From contig JADNRZ010000019.1 of NCBI GenBank assembly GCA_015501605.1, forward strand, positions 930,001-994,000: a DNA stretch of 64,000 nucleotides. Reading direction: 5' to 3'. Both the position numbers and the translations under genes were made by a program. The notes beneath the pieces were generated by a model. It saw nothing but the letters and a program-made list of their open reading frames with translations, was not told where the DNA came from and ran no database searches. Source of the DNA: Panaeolus papilionaceus (Eukaryota > Basidiomycota > Agaricomycetes > Agaricales). Below are positions 11,283 through 20,836 of this stretch, in pieces. The number at the start of each line of letters is the position of its first letter. Positions within the stretch are counted from its first letter, which is position 1.

Positions 11283-13712
11283 ATGTCAGATTTGCCCCCT
11301 GGACCCCAACTCAGCCTCTCGACGAGTGTCGCATCGTCTCCCGAATCTGCTCAAAGCAATGTGGTACGCATCTAATTCCTCGAAATTTTCACCGTTCATT
11401 GAAATCTCCTTCTTGCCAGTACACCATCAAGCCAATTGAACTCAACGATATCCATGATGACGATAAGATAATTGTGTACGTCGCGTCACTATTTTATTAT
11501 GCGGAATGAACTGATGATTCACGATCAACCTCAAAACAGCCTTCTTGGTCGCACTGGCGTCGGTAAAAGCAATGTATGTTGTCTTGGCGCACAAATCTTG
11601 GCTTCAACTCACCCGCCCTTCTGCGAAGTATATCGAGACACTTGCGAACACCGACCTCGATATCTCATCCTTTGGTCTTCAACGCGGCACCAACGATTTC
11701 ACTCTGTATCGCGTCTACGACCATCCGACCTGGAAGGACCGCATTGTGCTCGCGGACACACCGGGATTTCAAGACGCTACCTTATCCGAGTACGGCGCAG
11801 TCAAGGCTATCAGGCACTGGATCAAAACTTCGTACGTTCCTTGAGGGAATGCGCATAACAGCCATCAGTGACGGAATTCTGATTCATCACAGCAAAGCTC
11901 CTCCATTACACGCGCTATTCTACCTTGATCGCATTACCGATCCTTTCAAAGGGGGCGATAAACCTTGTTGGGACCTTTTCACCATTTTATGTGGAGAGGG
12001 TGGAGCAAAGCGGGCGTGTCTTGTGACGACAGCATGGGACCTCGTAGGACACCAGGAGGGCACGGTATCGGAAGCGACAGCAAAACGAACTCAATTAGCC
12101 GCAGAAAAAAAACGCGAACAGTTGCGAACTCATTGGGAGGTGTGTTTTTGATAATTATCTCTCTTTCGAATTTTCGAGTAATTCGTCAACTTCGTTATTC
12201 AGGCATATCTAGGAAAAGGACTACAGTTATTTGAATTCCGAAATACAGCAGCTTCTGCAAATAAAATCCTCGACACCGCTCTGAACCCTGTCCAGACGGA
12301 CCACGAAAGGTTTATCCTGGAAAACATGAAAACCAGCCTCACAAAACCGCCTGTACTGACGCCAATCTTTCATCTCTTGGCAGATAGGTACCAGAGCATC
12401 ATTTTAGACATCTCCAACTTTCAGGACGATTTACGTGGAGGGTCATACTCTGAGGAGATTATGGAAAAGGAGCGGGTTAGGTTGCAAGCCCTTCGGGTCG
12501 ATCTAGAAAAACTTCGAAGCGAAATGTGGGATTTTCGTGATGGGCGTAAAATCCTCATCAAGGACTACTTTTCGAGTATTCCACTTGTGGTTGTGTCAAA
12601 GGCGACATCAGTGATGACGATCCACTGGTCCCGGATCCGGTAAGCACTCACCCCCATCATCGTTTCACTCCCATATAATGCATGTCGCTTCATCTCGTCT
12701 CACTACTTTCTTTATCATTCAGCGCATCTCGACCATTGCCCCATGGTCAGACGAGCGGAAATGTTCCAGACAAAGCATTGTATGTCGGATATCTAGTTCG
12801 AGTGCCAGTTTTTTTACTCTTATACAACTTTAGCGAACCACTACCTGATCCAGACAGCATAGTGGACGTAGTGCAATGGTACATCCACCGTCGTGAAGGG
12901 AGTACTGGAGCAGACCGTGACGTTGTATTGCTGCATGTCGCTCATTCTTGTCTGCTTTCGTGCTCGCTCATCGATTTCTCCTCGGTTTCCCAGTGTTATT
13001 GGCGCAACCAGAGCGGGGAAAACAACTGTAAGCCTCGTGTGTCTCGGATACTGGGTTTAAATGCTCACAGGACTCGCAGTTTATAGAGTCGTGCAAAATG
13101 TCAAAAGTCAAGCTATCCACAGCCTCGACACACAGCCTTCAGTCCGACGCCCGTCGGTTGGATATTGAGCTTCACATTGTAAAATTTCCGGAAGTTGGTG
13201 GAAGGTTGGTTCTGGTGGATACACCGGGGCTTGACGATCCAGATCAGCCCATTCAAGAGGCATTGGAAACAATATCTAAATATCTGCAGAATATGTAAGT
13301 CGTAGTTCGTTTATCCAACCGGTCCACCATCCAGATCGTTTCCTGACTCCGACATTCTAGCTTTAGCCAGGGTCGACGGATGGACGGCCTTATCTACCTG
13401 CATCGAATCACTGATATTAGATTTGATGCTGGCTCAGCAACAATGCTCGACTCAACCAAAAAATTATATTCGGACGATGGATATGATAAGCTCGCTTTGG
13501 TCACAACTATGTGGAATAACGTCAATATCGAGTCGAAGTCCCAATATAAAGAAAAAGAGAAAGAACTGGAGGAATACGCATGGCATTCATTCCTTCGACA
13601 CAAAGACCCAGCGATTGTTGCTCGATACGAACACGACGATGTCGACGGGACCCGGGCGGGGGAGAGTGCACGGCACGTAGTAGCTCGTCTCTTACTCAAC
13701 CTGAAGCATTGA
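11283..13712 (+). CDS. Tandem (double-domain) AIG1/MMR_HSR1-like GTPase, complete but 3' frameshifted
   Basis: Exons 11283-11363, 11420-11475, 11540-11573, 11629-11831, 11893-12139, 12203-12639, 12723-12779, 12834-12932, 12994-13027, 13080-13294, 13361-13712; 604 aa. Domain 1: P-loop GRTGVGKSN (about 49-57), DTPG (100-103), TTAWD as the G4-like site, then a coiled-coil region. Domain 2: P-loop GATRAGKTT (about 408-416), DTPG (463-466), TTMWN. The intron after RDVVLL starts with GC. Near 13705 the frame is lost compared with the gene at 2-1525: one missing base would continue into ALRTRLRLEFER, so the last ~30 residues are absent. The start at 11283 is the first ATG giving an uninterrupted splice path. 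Family members are GTP-binding; fungal function is unknown. Confidence 0.75.
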
Positions 13713-14499
13713 GAACGAGACTGAGACTCGAATTTGAAAGGTCATTTGTATAGCAGTGATGTATTTAGTTCTGTATTCGAAATCGTCATTGACGCAAATC
13801 GAGGTACTCCAAGCGGAAAACTTAACGAATCATATTTATACGGGACTTGAACAAAATGTTCAAGGGAGCAACACTAACTAAACCATGTGTGAAACTTGTC
13901 AACTGGAGGACGCGCACCCACTGAATAGATCTGTTAAGACAAATCATTACAATGTATTCCCAATTGCATCGAACTCAAGGTATAGTCAAATCGGTATCGC
14001 ACAAAAAAAAACAAGCTCAAAATAGACAAATCAAAAATCGACATTCGAATTCGCAAGGCTACCATATCCCTAGAGATGGTCGAGGAGAATTTGCTCCGAC
14101 TGGAGTTGAGAATGTTTGCTGCGTCAAAGATGGGCATGAAGGAATGCGGTCTGCAGCAAGAAAGGATCGTGGCTAACGATGAGAAGACGCATTTCGATGA
14201 TATTCTTTTGTTCGGACACTGAGGAGTAGTGCGCCGTACATCGGATAGTTCTCTTGTCCAAAAGCACCTAAATACTGATAAAGATTGGGCCATAATTTGA
14301 AATAAGCCTACCTCAGAGAAAGTTCTCGACGTCGTCATGCGTGGAGGATACTTCTACCCCTTCATTAAAATCTTCACACCTCCTCACTTCACCATCCCTC
14401 GTCTCTCGAACCTCAAAAAATACGCAATGTGGAACATAGGGGACGGCTATGAGCGATGAGCGCTGAGAAGAAGTGTTAGATGCCATTCTTGGCAGTACT
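13713..14499. other. Region after GTPase; possible decayed coiled-coil exon
   Basis: After the frameshift, the homologous frame runs only to a TAG near 13753. Around 14000-14210 an open plus-strand stretch encodes a Glu/Leu-rich peptide (MVEENLLRLELRMFAASK), compatible with a leftover coiled-coil exon of the GTPase. This is weak evidence. Confidence 0.25.
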
Positions 14500-14516
14500 T
14501 GAATGGTTCGATGTCA

Positions 14517-14668
14517 ACAACTAGTCCCCTCCATCGCGTCAGTGAACTCCAAGTCCCCCGGGTCGAAGAAGAAAACCAGAGGATTGGACCGAAGGACGTC
14601 CGAGTTAGAGTAGCGACATTTCTCGTTGCTGATACCGCGAGGCAGGAGAGGATTCTGAATGAATTTAG
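14517..14668 (+). pseudogene. Relic exon of an unknown gene (PKDVRVRVA block), second copy
   Basis: Open in frame from about 14517 to a GTGAGT donor at 14669, encoding PKDVRVRVATFLVADTAR near its end. No continuation exon was found before the pirin gene. See the counterpart at 8584-8715. Confidence 0.35.
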
Positions 14669-14852
14669 GTGAGTTTGAAGACAGACGCAGCCTTGGGTGG
14701 AGTGTTCGCATAAATATTTGAGTCGGTTTGATATGGTTCAATGTCATCTAATTTATTGTTCTTCAAGAATCGTTCAGCTCTGAAATTCGAGCCATGGTTC
14801 TGCTGATTTTACAGTCAAAGCCTAAGTCAAGGCTGCAGCCCAAGTTATGTAA

Positions 14853-14974
14853 CTGACAAATCTAGCTTACGACCACCCTGTCAGCTCGTGAGTGTCCCTG
14901 TTCCTGAAAGAGCAACTCCCTTTTCAATCCAAACCACCATCGCCTAGTCATCGCTGTCTGAGCTTACCTATAAG
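14853..14974 (+). promoter_or_regulatory. Conserved pirin promoter block, copy 3
   Basis: Matches 8909-9030 almost base for base and ends in TACCTATAAG 34 bp upstream of the ATG at 15009. The gene behind it is broken, so conservation here reflects recent copying rather than selection. Confidence 0.5.
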
Positions 14975-15008
14975 AAATGGCGACAACGAACACCACCCGA
15001 GCTCTGTC

Positions 15009-16120
15009 ATGCATTCCAAATTCCACCTTCTGGTTCACATCGCCCTCTTGCCTCTGCATATAACGGTCGCTGTTTACCTCAATCTCATTCCATCACCTTC
15101 ACTACTTGATACTCTGGCTACGTTTTTACCCCTTGCTCGTCATCGCATTCCTGCTCAACTCCAAGCTCTCAACATTTTTCGTTCAACGTCAACGTCAGCT
15201 GTGATGCCTGCCATGCAGTTTGTCCCGAGGAAGAGCGAGGATCGTCGACATGCTGAGCATGGATGGTTGAAAACGTTTCATACATTTTCGTTTGCCATGT
15301 AAGTCGTCAGTCGTAGTTTTCTCTCACTGCTAGAAACTCAATGATCTACAGGTACCAAGACCACAAACACGAACTTTTTGGTCCTCTGCGTGTCATCAAT
15401 GAAGACCGTGTCGCTGCACATAGAGGATTCGGAACACACTCGCATCGTGAATTTGAAATCTTTTCATACGTCGTCTCAGGCGAACTAGAACAGTACGTTC
15501 TACCCCCATCTCAACCCCCGTGCATCGTCATGCTCAACTCATCCCATTCACAGCAAAGACTCCATGGGCAACACTGAAATCCTCAAACGTGGCGCCCTCC
15601 AACTCACCTCTGCAGGCACCGGTATCTCCCACTCTGAAAAGGTCATGATCATGGATCTTCTCCTGTTCACTTCCTCCAGATATGGTCTTTACCACACACG
15701 CCCCGGCTCACACCCAAGTACTACACGCGCCAGTTCAGCGATGCTGAGAAGAAGAATAAGTTTGTTAAGGTCGTCGCACCAGTGGGAGAAGAGGGGGTTA
15801 ACACAGAGAGAGAAGGGGAGGGGCCTGCGCCTGTACAGAGTGCGTTGAGGATGTACGCAGCCTTAATAGAGTCGGGTGTGAAAGCCGAGGTGAAGATGGG
15901 GGGGCTGAAGGGATATGTGCATCTCATTCAGACGAGTGGGTATCGGGTCGGAGCTGCGCAAGGGGCGATGGTGAGGGTTGGGCAGGTCAAGGGAGCGAAT
16001 GAGACGGTGTTGAGGGAGGGAGATGGGACGTATGTGTTTGTTGGGGAGAGGGGGAATGTTTTGAGTGTTGAGAACGACGGGGAGGGGGTTGCAGAAGTGG
16101 TGGTGTTTGATTTGGAGTGA
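15009..16120 (+). pseudogene. Pirin-family copy 3, frameshifted
   Basis: Exons 15009-15298, 15352-15492, 15554 onwards. The frame is intact through the metal ligands (His126, His128, His170, Glu172), then breaks: where copies 1 and 2 read EKAHGSSP, this copy has a net five-base gain around 15641-15656 (GTCATGATCATGG). Translation then runs to a stop at 15846-15848, giving 241 aa without the second cupin half. The original frame is still open from about 15782 to 16120 (ending VVVFDLE), so the break is recent. A splice rescue was not found. Exon 3 resembles copy 1 ([12 protein letters not shown]) while the 3' flank resembles copy 2, which suggests gene conversion. Confidence 0.75.
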
Positions 16121-17035
16121 GAGGTTGGAGATAATCTATTTCGTCGCTGCTCCACTCCCTTGCTCGTTGTCACCACCATCCTCCATGTTCATACTTTATC
16201 CTTGCCGACGCCCCCTGTAGACGCTTTCTTGGTCATATTCGTCTGCAATTTTACTTCATTTCGACAACAATATTCAACCTTTTCATGCTTGTGTAATATA
16301 TATAAAATACACCATATTTGCTTTACCTGTGATTTATGTTGTATTTTTGCTTTTCCGGTCGTTATTTTGGTTGCTTTCTCCTTTCTTGGCCTGCCTGTCA
16401 AACCTCTCGTTGCTTTTCTTTTTTTCACTCACTACGTTTCACGACTCGCCCTCTCTACTTCTGGTCCCCCAAGTCGACCTCTTAATAGCCCATTCTCTCT
16501 GTCTCCTCCGTTATCCTTCTCCAACCACGGGGCATGGATCCACGTTGTTCTCTACACGCGCTCTTGATGTCTGTCTCCCCTCTCTCTGGCACTCTCACTT
16601 GCCTGTGATGACTCCCTTGCCCGTATGCTTCTCCCCTGTTTTGTCAGCCAGGCTCAGGTTGTGTCCCCCTATCACATCGTCCCCACCCGTTGTTGCTCTG
16701 CTTCGGCTCATTCTTCTCTCATGTATCACCCTTCCTCACGGTCTTGCTCGAGACTCCTGGTTGAGGATAGTCAGTGGTTGACTGTGGACGAGATGCCAGT
16801 TGTATCACTGCTTAGTCAATTCGAATAAAGGGCTGCCCGGAAATTAAACATGACGCAGAATTCAGTTGCACGCCATGCGCAGCTTCTTGGGTCGAGGCCT
16901 GAGGCCTTGAGGAGCGATTGGATCGGTGTATTGTCCGATCTGGATTCGGCGCTTGATAGTAGCCGCGGAACACCTGACATGGAGCAAGGCACCAGTTGGC
17001 GCCTCATTGGAAGTCTAAATTAAGCGTGCCAGTGG

Positions 17036-17650
17036 GTAGGAAATATTGAGACGCAGTTCTGTACTATGTTTTGTCACTTCTAGATCCCAGGCTCCACATC
17101 TCTATGGCTAATGACTGATTTAATACACACTGCTCGCAGCATTCAAGAGTTGGAGTTGTGCTTGTCACATTGCCTTGAGCCACTGTTGAGGTAATACATG
17201 GTTTAAACTTTGCATATGACTTTTTTCCTGAGGGCAAGTACTCTCTTAACTTCACCGCTAGCTTCGACGTTGACCTGTGGTTTCTCCTTGTTGGGCGCTT
17301 AACGGTAATACTCTGATGTCAACGGCATGTGTACTCCGAATGGGAAACTGGACAACAGCAATGTCACCCTGGCGTCATCCAATCCCAGACATATGCTTAC
17401 CCTTGGAATGGGAGCACTTGCAGAGGACCCAATTATTATTTTTCTCGCAAAGACGGCTATGGCTTCCTGAAACGACGACTCGGATGTCGACGCTGTTGAA
17501 CGAAGTGCGAAAATCCCGACCAGAATGGTCAGCTTTGAATATATTGACGATCACTGACACAATGATAATCTCAACTCTCGATTTGAACCTTGAGATCTTG
17601 AAAGTTTACATTGAACGTCATGTCGTCGAGTGTGAGGCAGGGGTTTCGAA
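17036..17650. other. Intergenic, no supported gene
   Basis: Beyond the duplicated block the sequence is unique in the window. An open plus-strand frame at 17277-17654 has no start context, introns or family signal that I can support. Confidence 0.4.
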
Positions 17651-17790
17651 ATGACAAATGAAGCTTACGATATTCCCTTCGTCTCAATGTTAGTTCCATA
17701 ACGGTGCTATGTACCCGAAAATTGATGGCTACGCTCTCCTTCATCCAAACCACCACCGTAGTCATCTCGGAGCATAAGATGTGATCATAT
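17651..17790 (+). repeat. Promoter-only relic of a fourth pirin copy
   Basis: The stretch starts GACAAATGAAGCTTACGA and later has TTCATCCAAACCACCACCG, TAGTCATCTCGGAGC and TAAG, in the same order and spacing as the promoter blocks of the three pirin genes (GACAAATCAAGCTTACGA, TCAATCCAAACCACCATCG, TAGTCATCGCTGTCTGAGC, TATAAG). No pirin coding sequence follows. The similarity is partial and needs alignment statistics. Confidence 0.45.
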
Positions 17791-18548
17791 AGCCAAACGC
17801 TCGAAGCTCGCTGTCTACCTTCTCGTCCCTTTTCCCATCATTGACACAAGGCTTTCGCTTTTTTTCCTTTTTGCGAGCGGCTTGAAAGACTATCTGCATA
17901 TTGTGCATATATCGACGCATCATGCAGACTCAATGGAAGTAACAATAACGCGGGATTCACGCTTGAAAGGCAGTATGAGAACAACCGGATCGCGTTAAGA
18001 AAGAGAGAGAATTGCGTATGATTTCACAGCCTATGGACAGTTCAATTTGAATATACGTGACAACACGTCTCTCTCTCCTCTTGCAAGGTTACCCTTGTCA
18101 TCATACTCATTCATCTTCCTTGTCTCATCCTGGACCTGTGCCTCTTTCTTCTGCCCCACTCCCATCTCCTCTCCCGGGATCGTTCTTTCATCACACTGCT
18201 CACTCATGATAGCTTTCTTCTGCTTCCTTTCCCTCTCTTCTCGCACCCCCTACACCTTCCTGAACACCTTCCACCGACTGACACATCTCTCCTGTATGTT
18301 CTACCCCTGTCTGCCCTGGGCCTTTTGATGTTTATTTCCTCCTCACGCCAGCAGTCGGCCCCTTGTTCTCTTTCCTGACGTTCCGGCACCAACCCCATCC
18401 CCGTTGTCGCTCTGTGCTCTCTTGAGCTTGAAGCATATTTTTTGATAGCATTTTTACAACGGCTACCAACAAATTGATAAATTCTGTTCTTCATACTAGT
18501 ACTTGATCCAATCCGAACGCGATGAGTTGGCCCGTTGGGTTAATGTCG
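17791..18548. other. Intergenic, pyrimidine-rich
   Basis: Long C/T-rich stretches on the plus strand (for example 18060-18420) generate open frames, none convincing. It includes the probable 3' region of the minus-strand gene at 18549. Confidence 0.4.
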
Positions 18549-19106
18549 TTACATGATGATGCAACACGACCATGACTTGGATCCCTGCTCTACTTGCTCC
18601 CTTCTGCTCTCCTCCCTCCGTTTCTCTTCCTTCTGCTGAATAAAAAATGCTCCTCTTGGCATCCACTCCCTTTCATTCTGAAATTCACTCGGACCACAAC
18701 CTCTGAATTCTCCACGTGTCTCAGAGTCCCCAAATCTTCTGTTCTGTCCTGCTTCCATCTCTAATCTTCGAAACCCTGCATCATCACCTCGCATACCACC
18801 ACCCTTTCGCTTTCGGTCTGCACTCAATTCCATCCCTTCCTCGAATTGCCACCTGAACTCCCCTCTCCCCCTCCGACGCGGGCGCCCCTCAACTTCTGGC
18901 AACTGCCTTAACCTCCACTCCTTCGCTTGAGCCTGTCTCATCCGGTGCTGTGCACCCTCTCGTTCTTTGCGTCTCCCAGTTCTCCCCTTCTCACTTTGGT
19001 CTATGTGCCAAGCAACTCTGTCCTTGACGTGGGATATCCGATGTGGTCTCCTCACCATCATCCGCCTTATGTCTTCTACCTCTGCTCTACTTGTCCCGCT
19101 ATACAT
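18549..19106 (-). CDS. Charged coiled-coil protein ending in CaaX box (CIIM), copy A
   Basis: A single exon of 185 aa. It is extremely rich in Arg, Glu and Gln, with no hydrophobic core segment or signal peptide, and ends SWSCCIIM. The last four residues fit the CaaX rule; the final Met favours farnesylation, and the adjacent Cys could be palmitoylated. It would then be a membrane-tethered filament- or scaffold-like protein. The paralogue at 20279-20836 has the same length, composition and ending, which supports the reading frame. The start is the first in-frame ATG after upstream stops. Arg-rich ORFs can arise by chance opposite pyrimidine-rich DNA, so the shared CIIM ending is the key evidence. 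Function unknown. Confidence 0.5.
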   Translation of the reverse strand: MYSGTSRAEVEDIRRMMVRRPHRISHVKDRVAWHIDQSEKGRTGRRKEREGAQHRMRQAQAKEWRLRQLPEVEGRPRRRGRGEFRWQFEEGMELSADRKRKGGGMRGDDAGFRRLEMEAGQNRRFGDSETRGEFRGCGPSEFQNEREWMPRGAFFIQQKEEKRREESRREQVEQGSKSWSCCIIM

Positions 19107-20278
19107 ATTTTGGCTGAGGTTAATAATCGTGAATATGCAATGTATATCTAGATGTATCCGTACTTACTATATTATTCCCTTCAGCTTCCCGGGCGGCGTG
19201 ACCTTGTATATCGACGCATACACTCGAGTGGGAGCTTGCCGCAATCAAGAATTTGACGTCTTGTTAGGTGCGTCTTAATTCTTTACATTTCAATTCTATC
19301 TGCCGCCCATGATGAAGCCATGATTGTGCAGCAGTACAAATGGAGGGTGGTACGGCGATGAAATGCTTAGTTGTTGTTCATTGCATTCACAGCCAGCACT
19401 TTTCTAACGGCAGTCATTGAAGAATAGCACCCCTCTCCTCGACTCCCCCTTGATGTCGTCACCGATGTCGCCTATGTCTCTCTCGCTCTCTCTACCTCTT
19501 CCCTTATCTAATTTCATGATTCAATCCAACACCTCCACCGCCGGCACATAGGAAGGGCGAGCATACATGGGCAATATATCCCAAACGGGAGTCCTGCCAG
19601 TGATAGGCAATGCCAGTGAGGATTTGGATCCACTATTCGTAGCTGACTGCGTCGTTCGAAGGTGGGTCAATGCAGATCCGAAATATGGGAAGAGGCTGGT
19701 CGCTGGATGGGCCATTGATGAAGATGCTGCTGATCTTAATGCTGCTGAGCACCCAAGCTGTTGCAGATTCGGGCGTTGCATCGTGAAAGAGGTGGGGTGG
19801 AATGCTGTCGTGGTTCATTGCGACGAAGCCCTTTATGGGTGCAATGTGTGCGTATATGCACTCGAACACGAAGGCGCGGACGAGAGCCTCTGATTGCGGT
19901 TTCTCAGGTGGATAGGGGATGGCTTGGAGTGCAAAGGCATAAGAGGTCGGGCTGTGGTCGTATGCGTAGAAGAAGAGGGTATGAGTGTCAGTTACCCAGA
20001 CACGTTGCGCGAGTGTCAACCTTATGGAGCAAGGCTTGTATTTGTGTCCTCTACATGCTGCATTGTTGGATAATGATTTTATTTCGTCATTTGTTACAGC
20101 ACTGTGCAATCGCTTTGATTCCATCGTGGGCGTTGAGAGTCAGGATTGATTGTAGGCATAGGTAATGGTCATTTATCAGCTCACGTATTCAAACTACGAT
20201 TGCGAAGCACTGAAACCTCACTCCAATACTAAGCACCCTCAACTTTGGAGATAATCACGAAGTTTATTGATAAAATGA
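19107..20278. other. Between the CaaX genes; one tentative ORF inside
   Basis: Apart from the minus-strand ORF at 19633-20124 listed separately, I see only short open frames. The AT-rich part near 19130-19200 is the probable upstream region of the copy A CaaX gene. Confidence 0.35.
19633..20124 (-). CDS. Hypothetical protein, tentative
   Basis: The segment from about residue 40 to the stop has ordinary protein composition (VWVTDTHTLFFYAYDHSPTS, then ALVRAFVFECIYAHIAPIKG) and lies between two probable genes on the same strand. An overlapping frame (19521-19781) also looks partly protein-like near its end (GRTPVWDILPMYARPSYVP), so the true C-terminus could be spliced into that frame. I do not recognise a family, and the N-terminal ~40 residues are doubtful. 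Confidence 0.28.
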   Translation of the reverse strand: MESKRLHSAVTNDEIKSLSNNAACRGHKYKPCSIRLTLAQRVWVTDTHTLFFYAYDHSPTSYAFALQAIPYPPEKPQSEALVRAFVFECIYAHIAPIKGFVAMNHDSIPPHLFHDATPESATAWVLSSIKISSIFINGPSSDQPLPIFRICIDPPSNDAVSYE

Positions 20279-20836
20279 TTACATGATAATGCAAGACGAC
20301 CCGTTCAACTTTCTCTCCTTCTCCTCTGCTTTCCACTTCCTCTCCTGTTCTGCCCACCTCGCCACTCTCTCAGTGTGCTTCTGCTTCCTCATCTGATGTT
20401 GCTCATTAGTTCTCTCGAATGCCTCGTCAACCTGTAGCTCCTTATATTGTTCCTCCTCCTCTGCCTTCCTAGTCGCTTCCTCCGCCTGTTGCAATTCCCT
20501 CATCTGCTCCTCCTCGTCCGCCCTCCTGATAGCCTCCACTACCTCCCTCCTCTCCTCCTCTTCGAGTACTCTCTTCATTTCGTCGCGCGTCATTTGCCTC
20601 CTTCGTTTTTCCATTTCCTTCTTCCTTTGCTCCTTCTCGATTCTCTGCATCGATATACGGAGGTAAATTTCATCTGTGGCGCGATGGGATACGATGTCAT
20701 TGGCACGACGTCTCTCGTATTCGCTAGGAGACACAAGTGGTGGGGTCGGAGTGGCTGGCGGTAACTGTATTGGCTTGGTAGGATCAGCTACCGCTTTTAA
20801 CCTCGCTGGTGTAGTTGTCCCTTCGGTTTCGTCCAT
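20279..20836 (-). CDS. Charged coiled-coil protein ending in CaaX box (CIIM), copy B
   Basis: A single exon of 185 aa. Residues 1-45 are Pro/Thr-rich (LPPATPTPPLVSPSEYERRR). Residues ~60-180 form a nearly uninterrupted Glu/Arg/Lys/Gln helix with heptad-like leucines and repeated EEATRKAEEEEQ-type units, a strong coiled-coil prediction. The protein ends LNGSSCIIM, a CaaX box favouring farnesylation. Length and ending match copy A at 18549-19106; the body is only loosely similar. The likely behaviour is a lipid-anchored coiled-coil protein at a cytoplasmic membrane face. At 185 aa it is too long for a typical basidiomycete lipopeptide pheromone precursor, and no mating-type gene is nearby. The start at 20836 is the first ATG in frame; an upstream exon in 20850-21020 cannot be excluded. 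Confidence 0.6.
   Translation of the reverse strand: MDETEGTTTPARLKAVADPTKPIQLPPATPTPPLVSPSEYERRRANDIVSHRATDEIYLRISMQRIEKEQRKKEMEKRRRQMTRDEMKRVLEEEERREVVEAIRRADEEEQMRELQQAEEATRKAEEEEQYKELQVDEAFERTNEQHQMRKQKHTERVARWAEQERKWKAEEKERKLNGSSCIIM

Larger units (their letters stand above)
14500..17035. repeat. Duplicated pirin block, copy 3
   Basis: Counterpart of 8540-11090, with relic exon, promoter block, pirin copy 3 and 3' flank in the same order. The match ends near AAGCGTGCC at about 17030. Confidence 0.75.

Noticed and set aside
18549..20836. Reading the CaaX proteins as mating pheromone precursors
   Set aside because: Typical basidiomycete precursors are far shorter, and there is no STE3-like receptor or homeodomain gene in the window.
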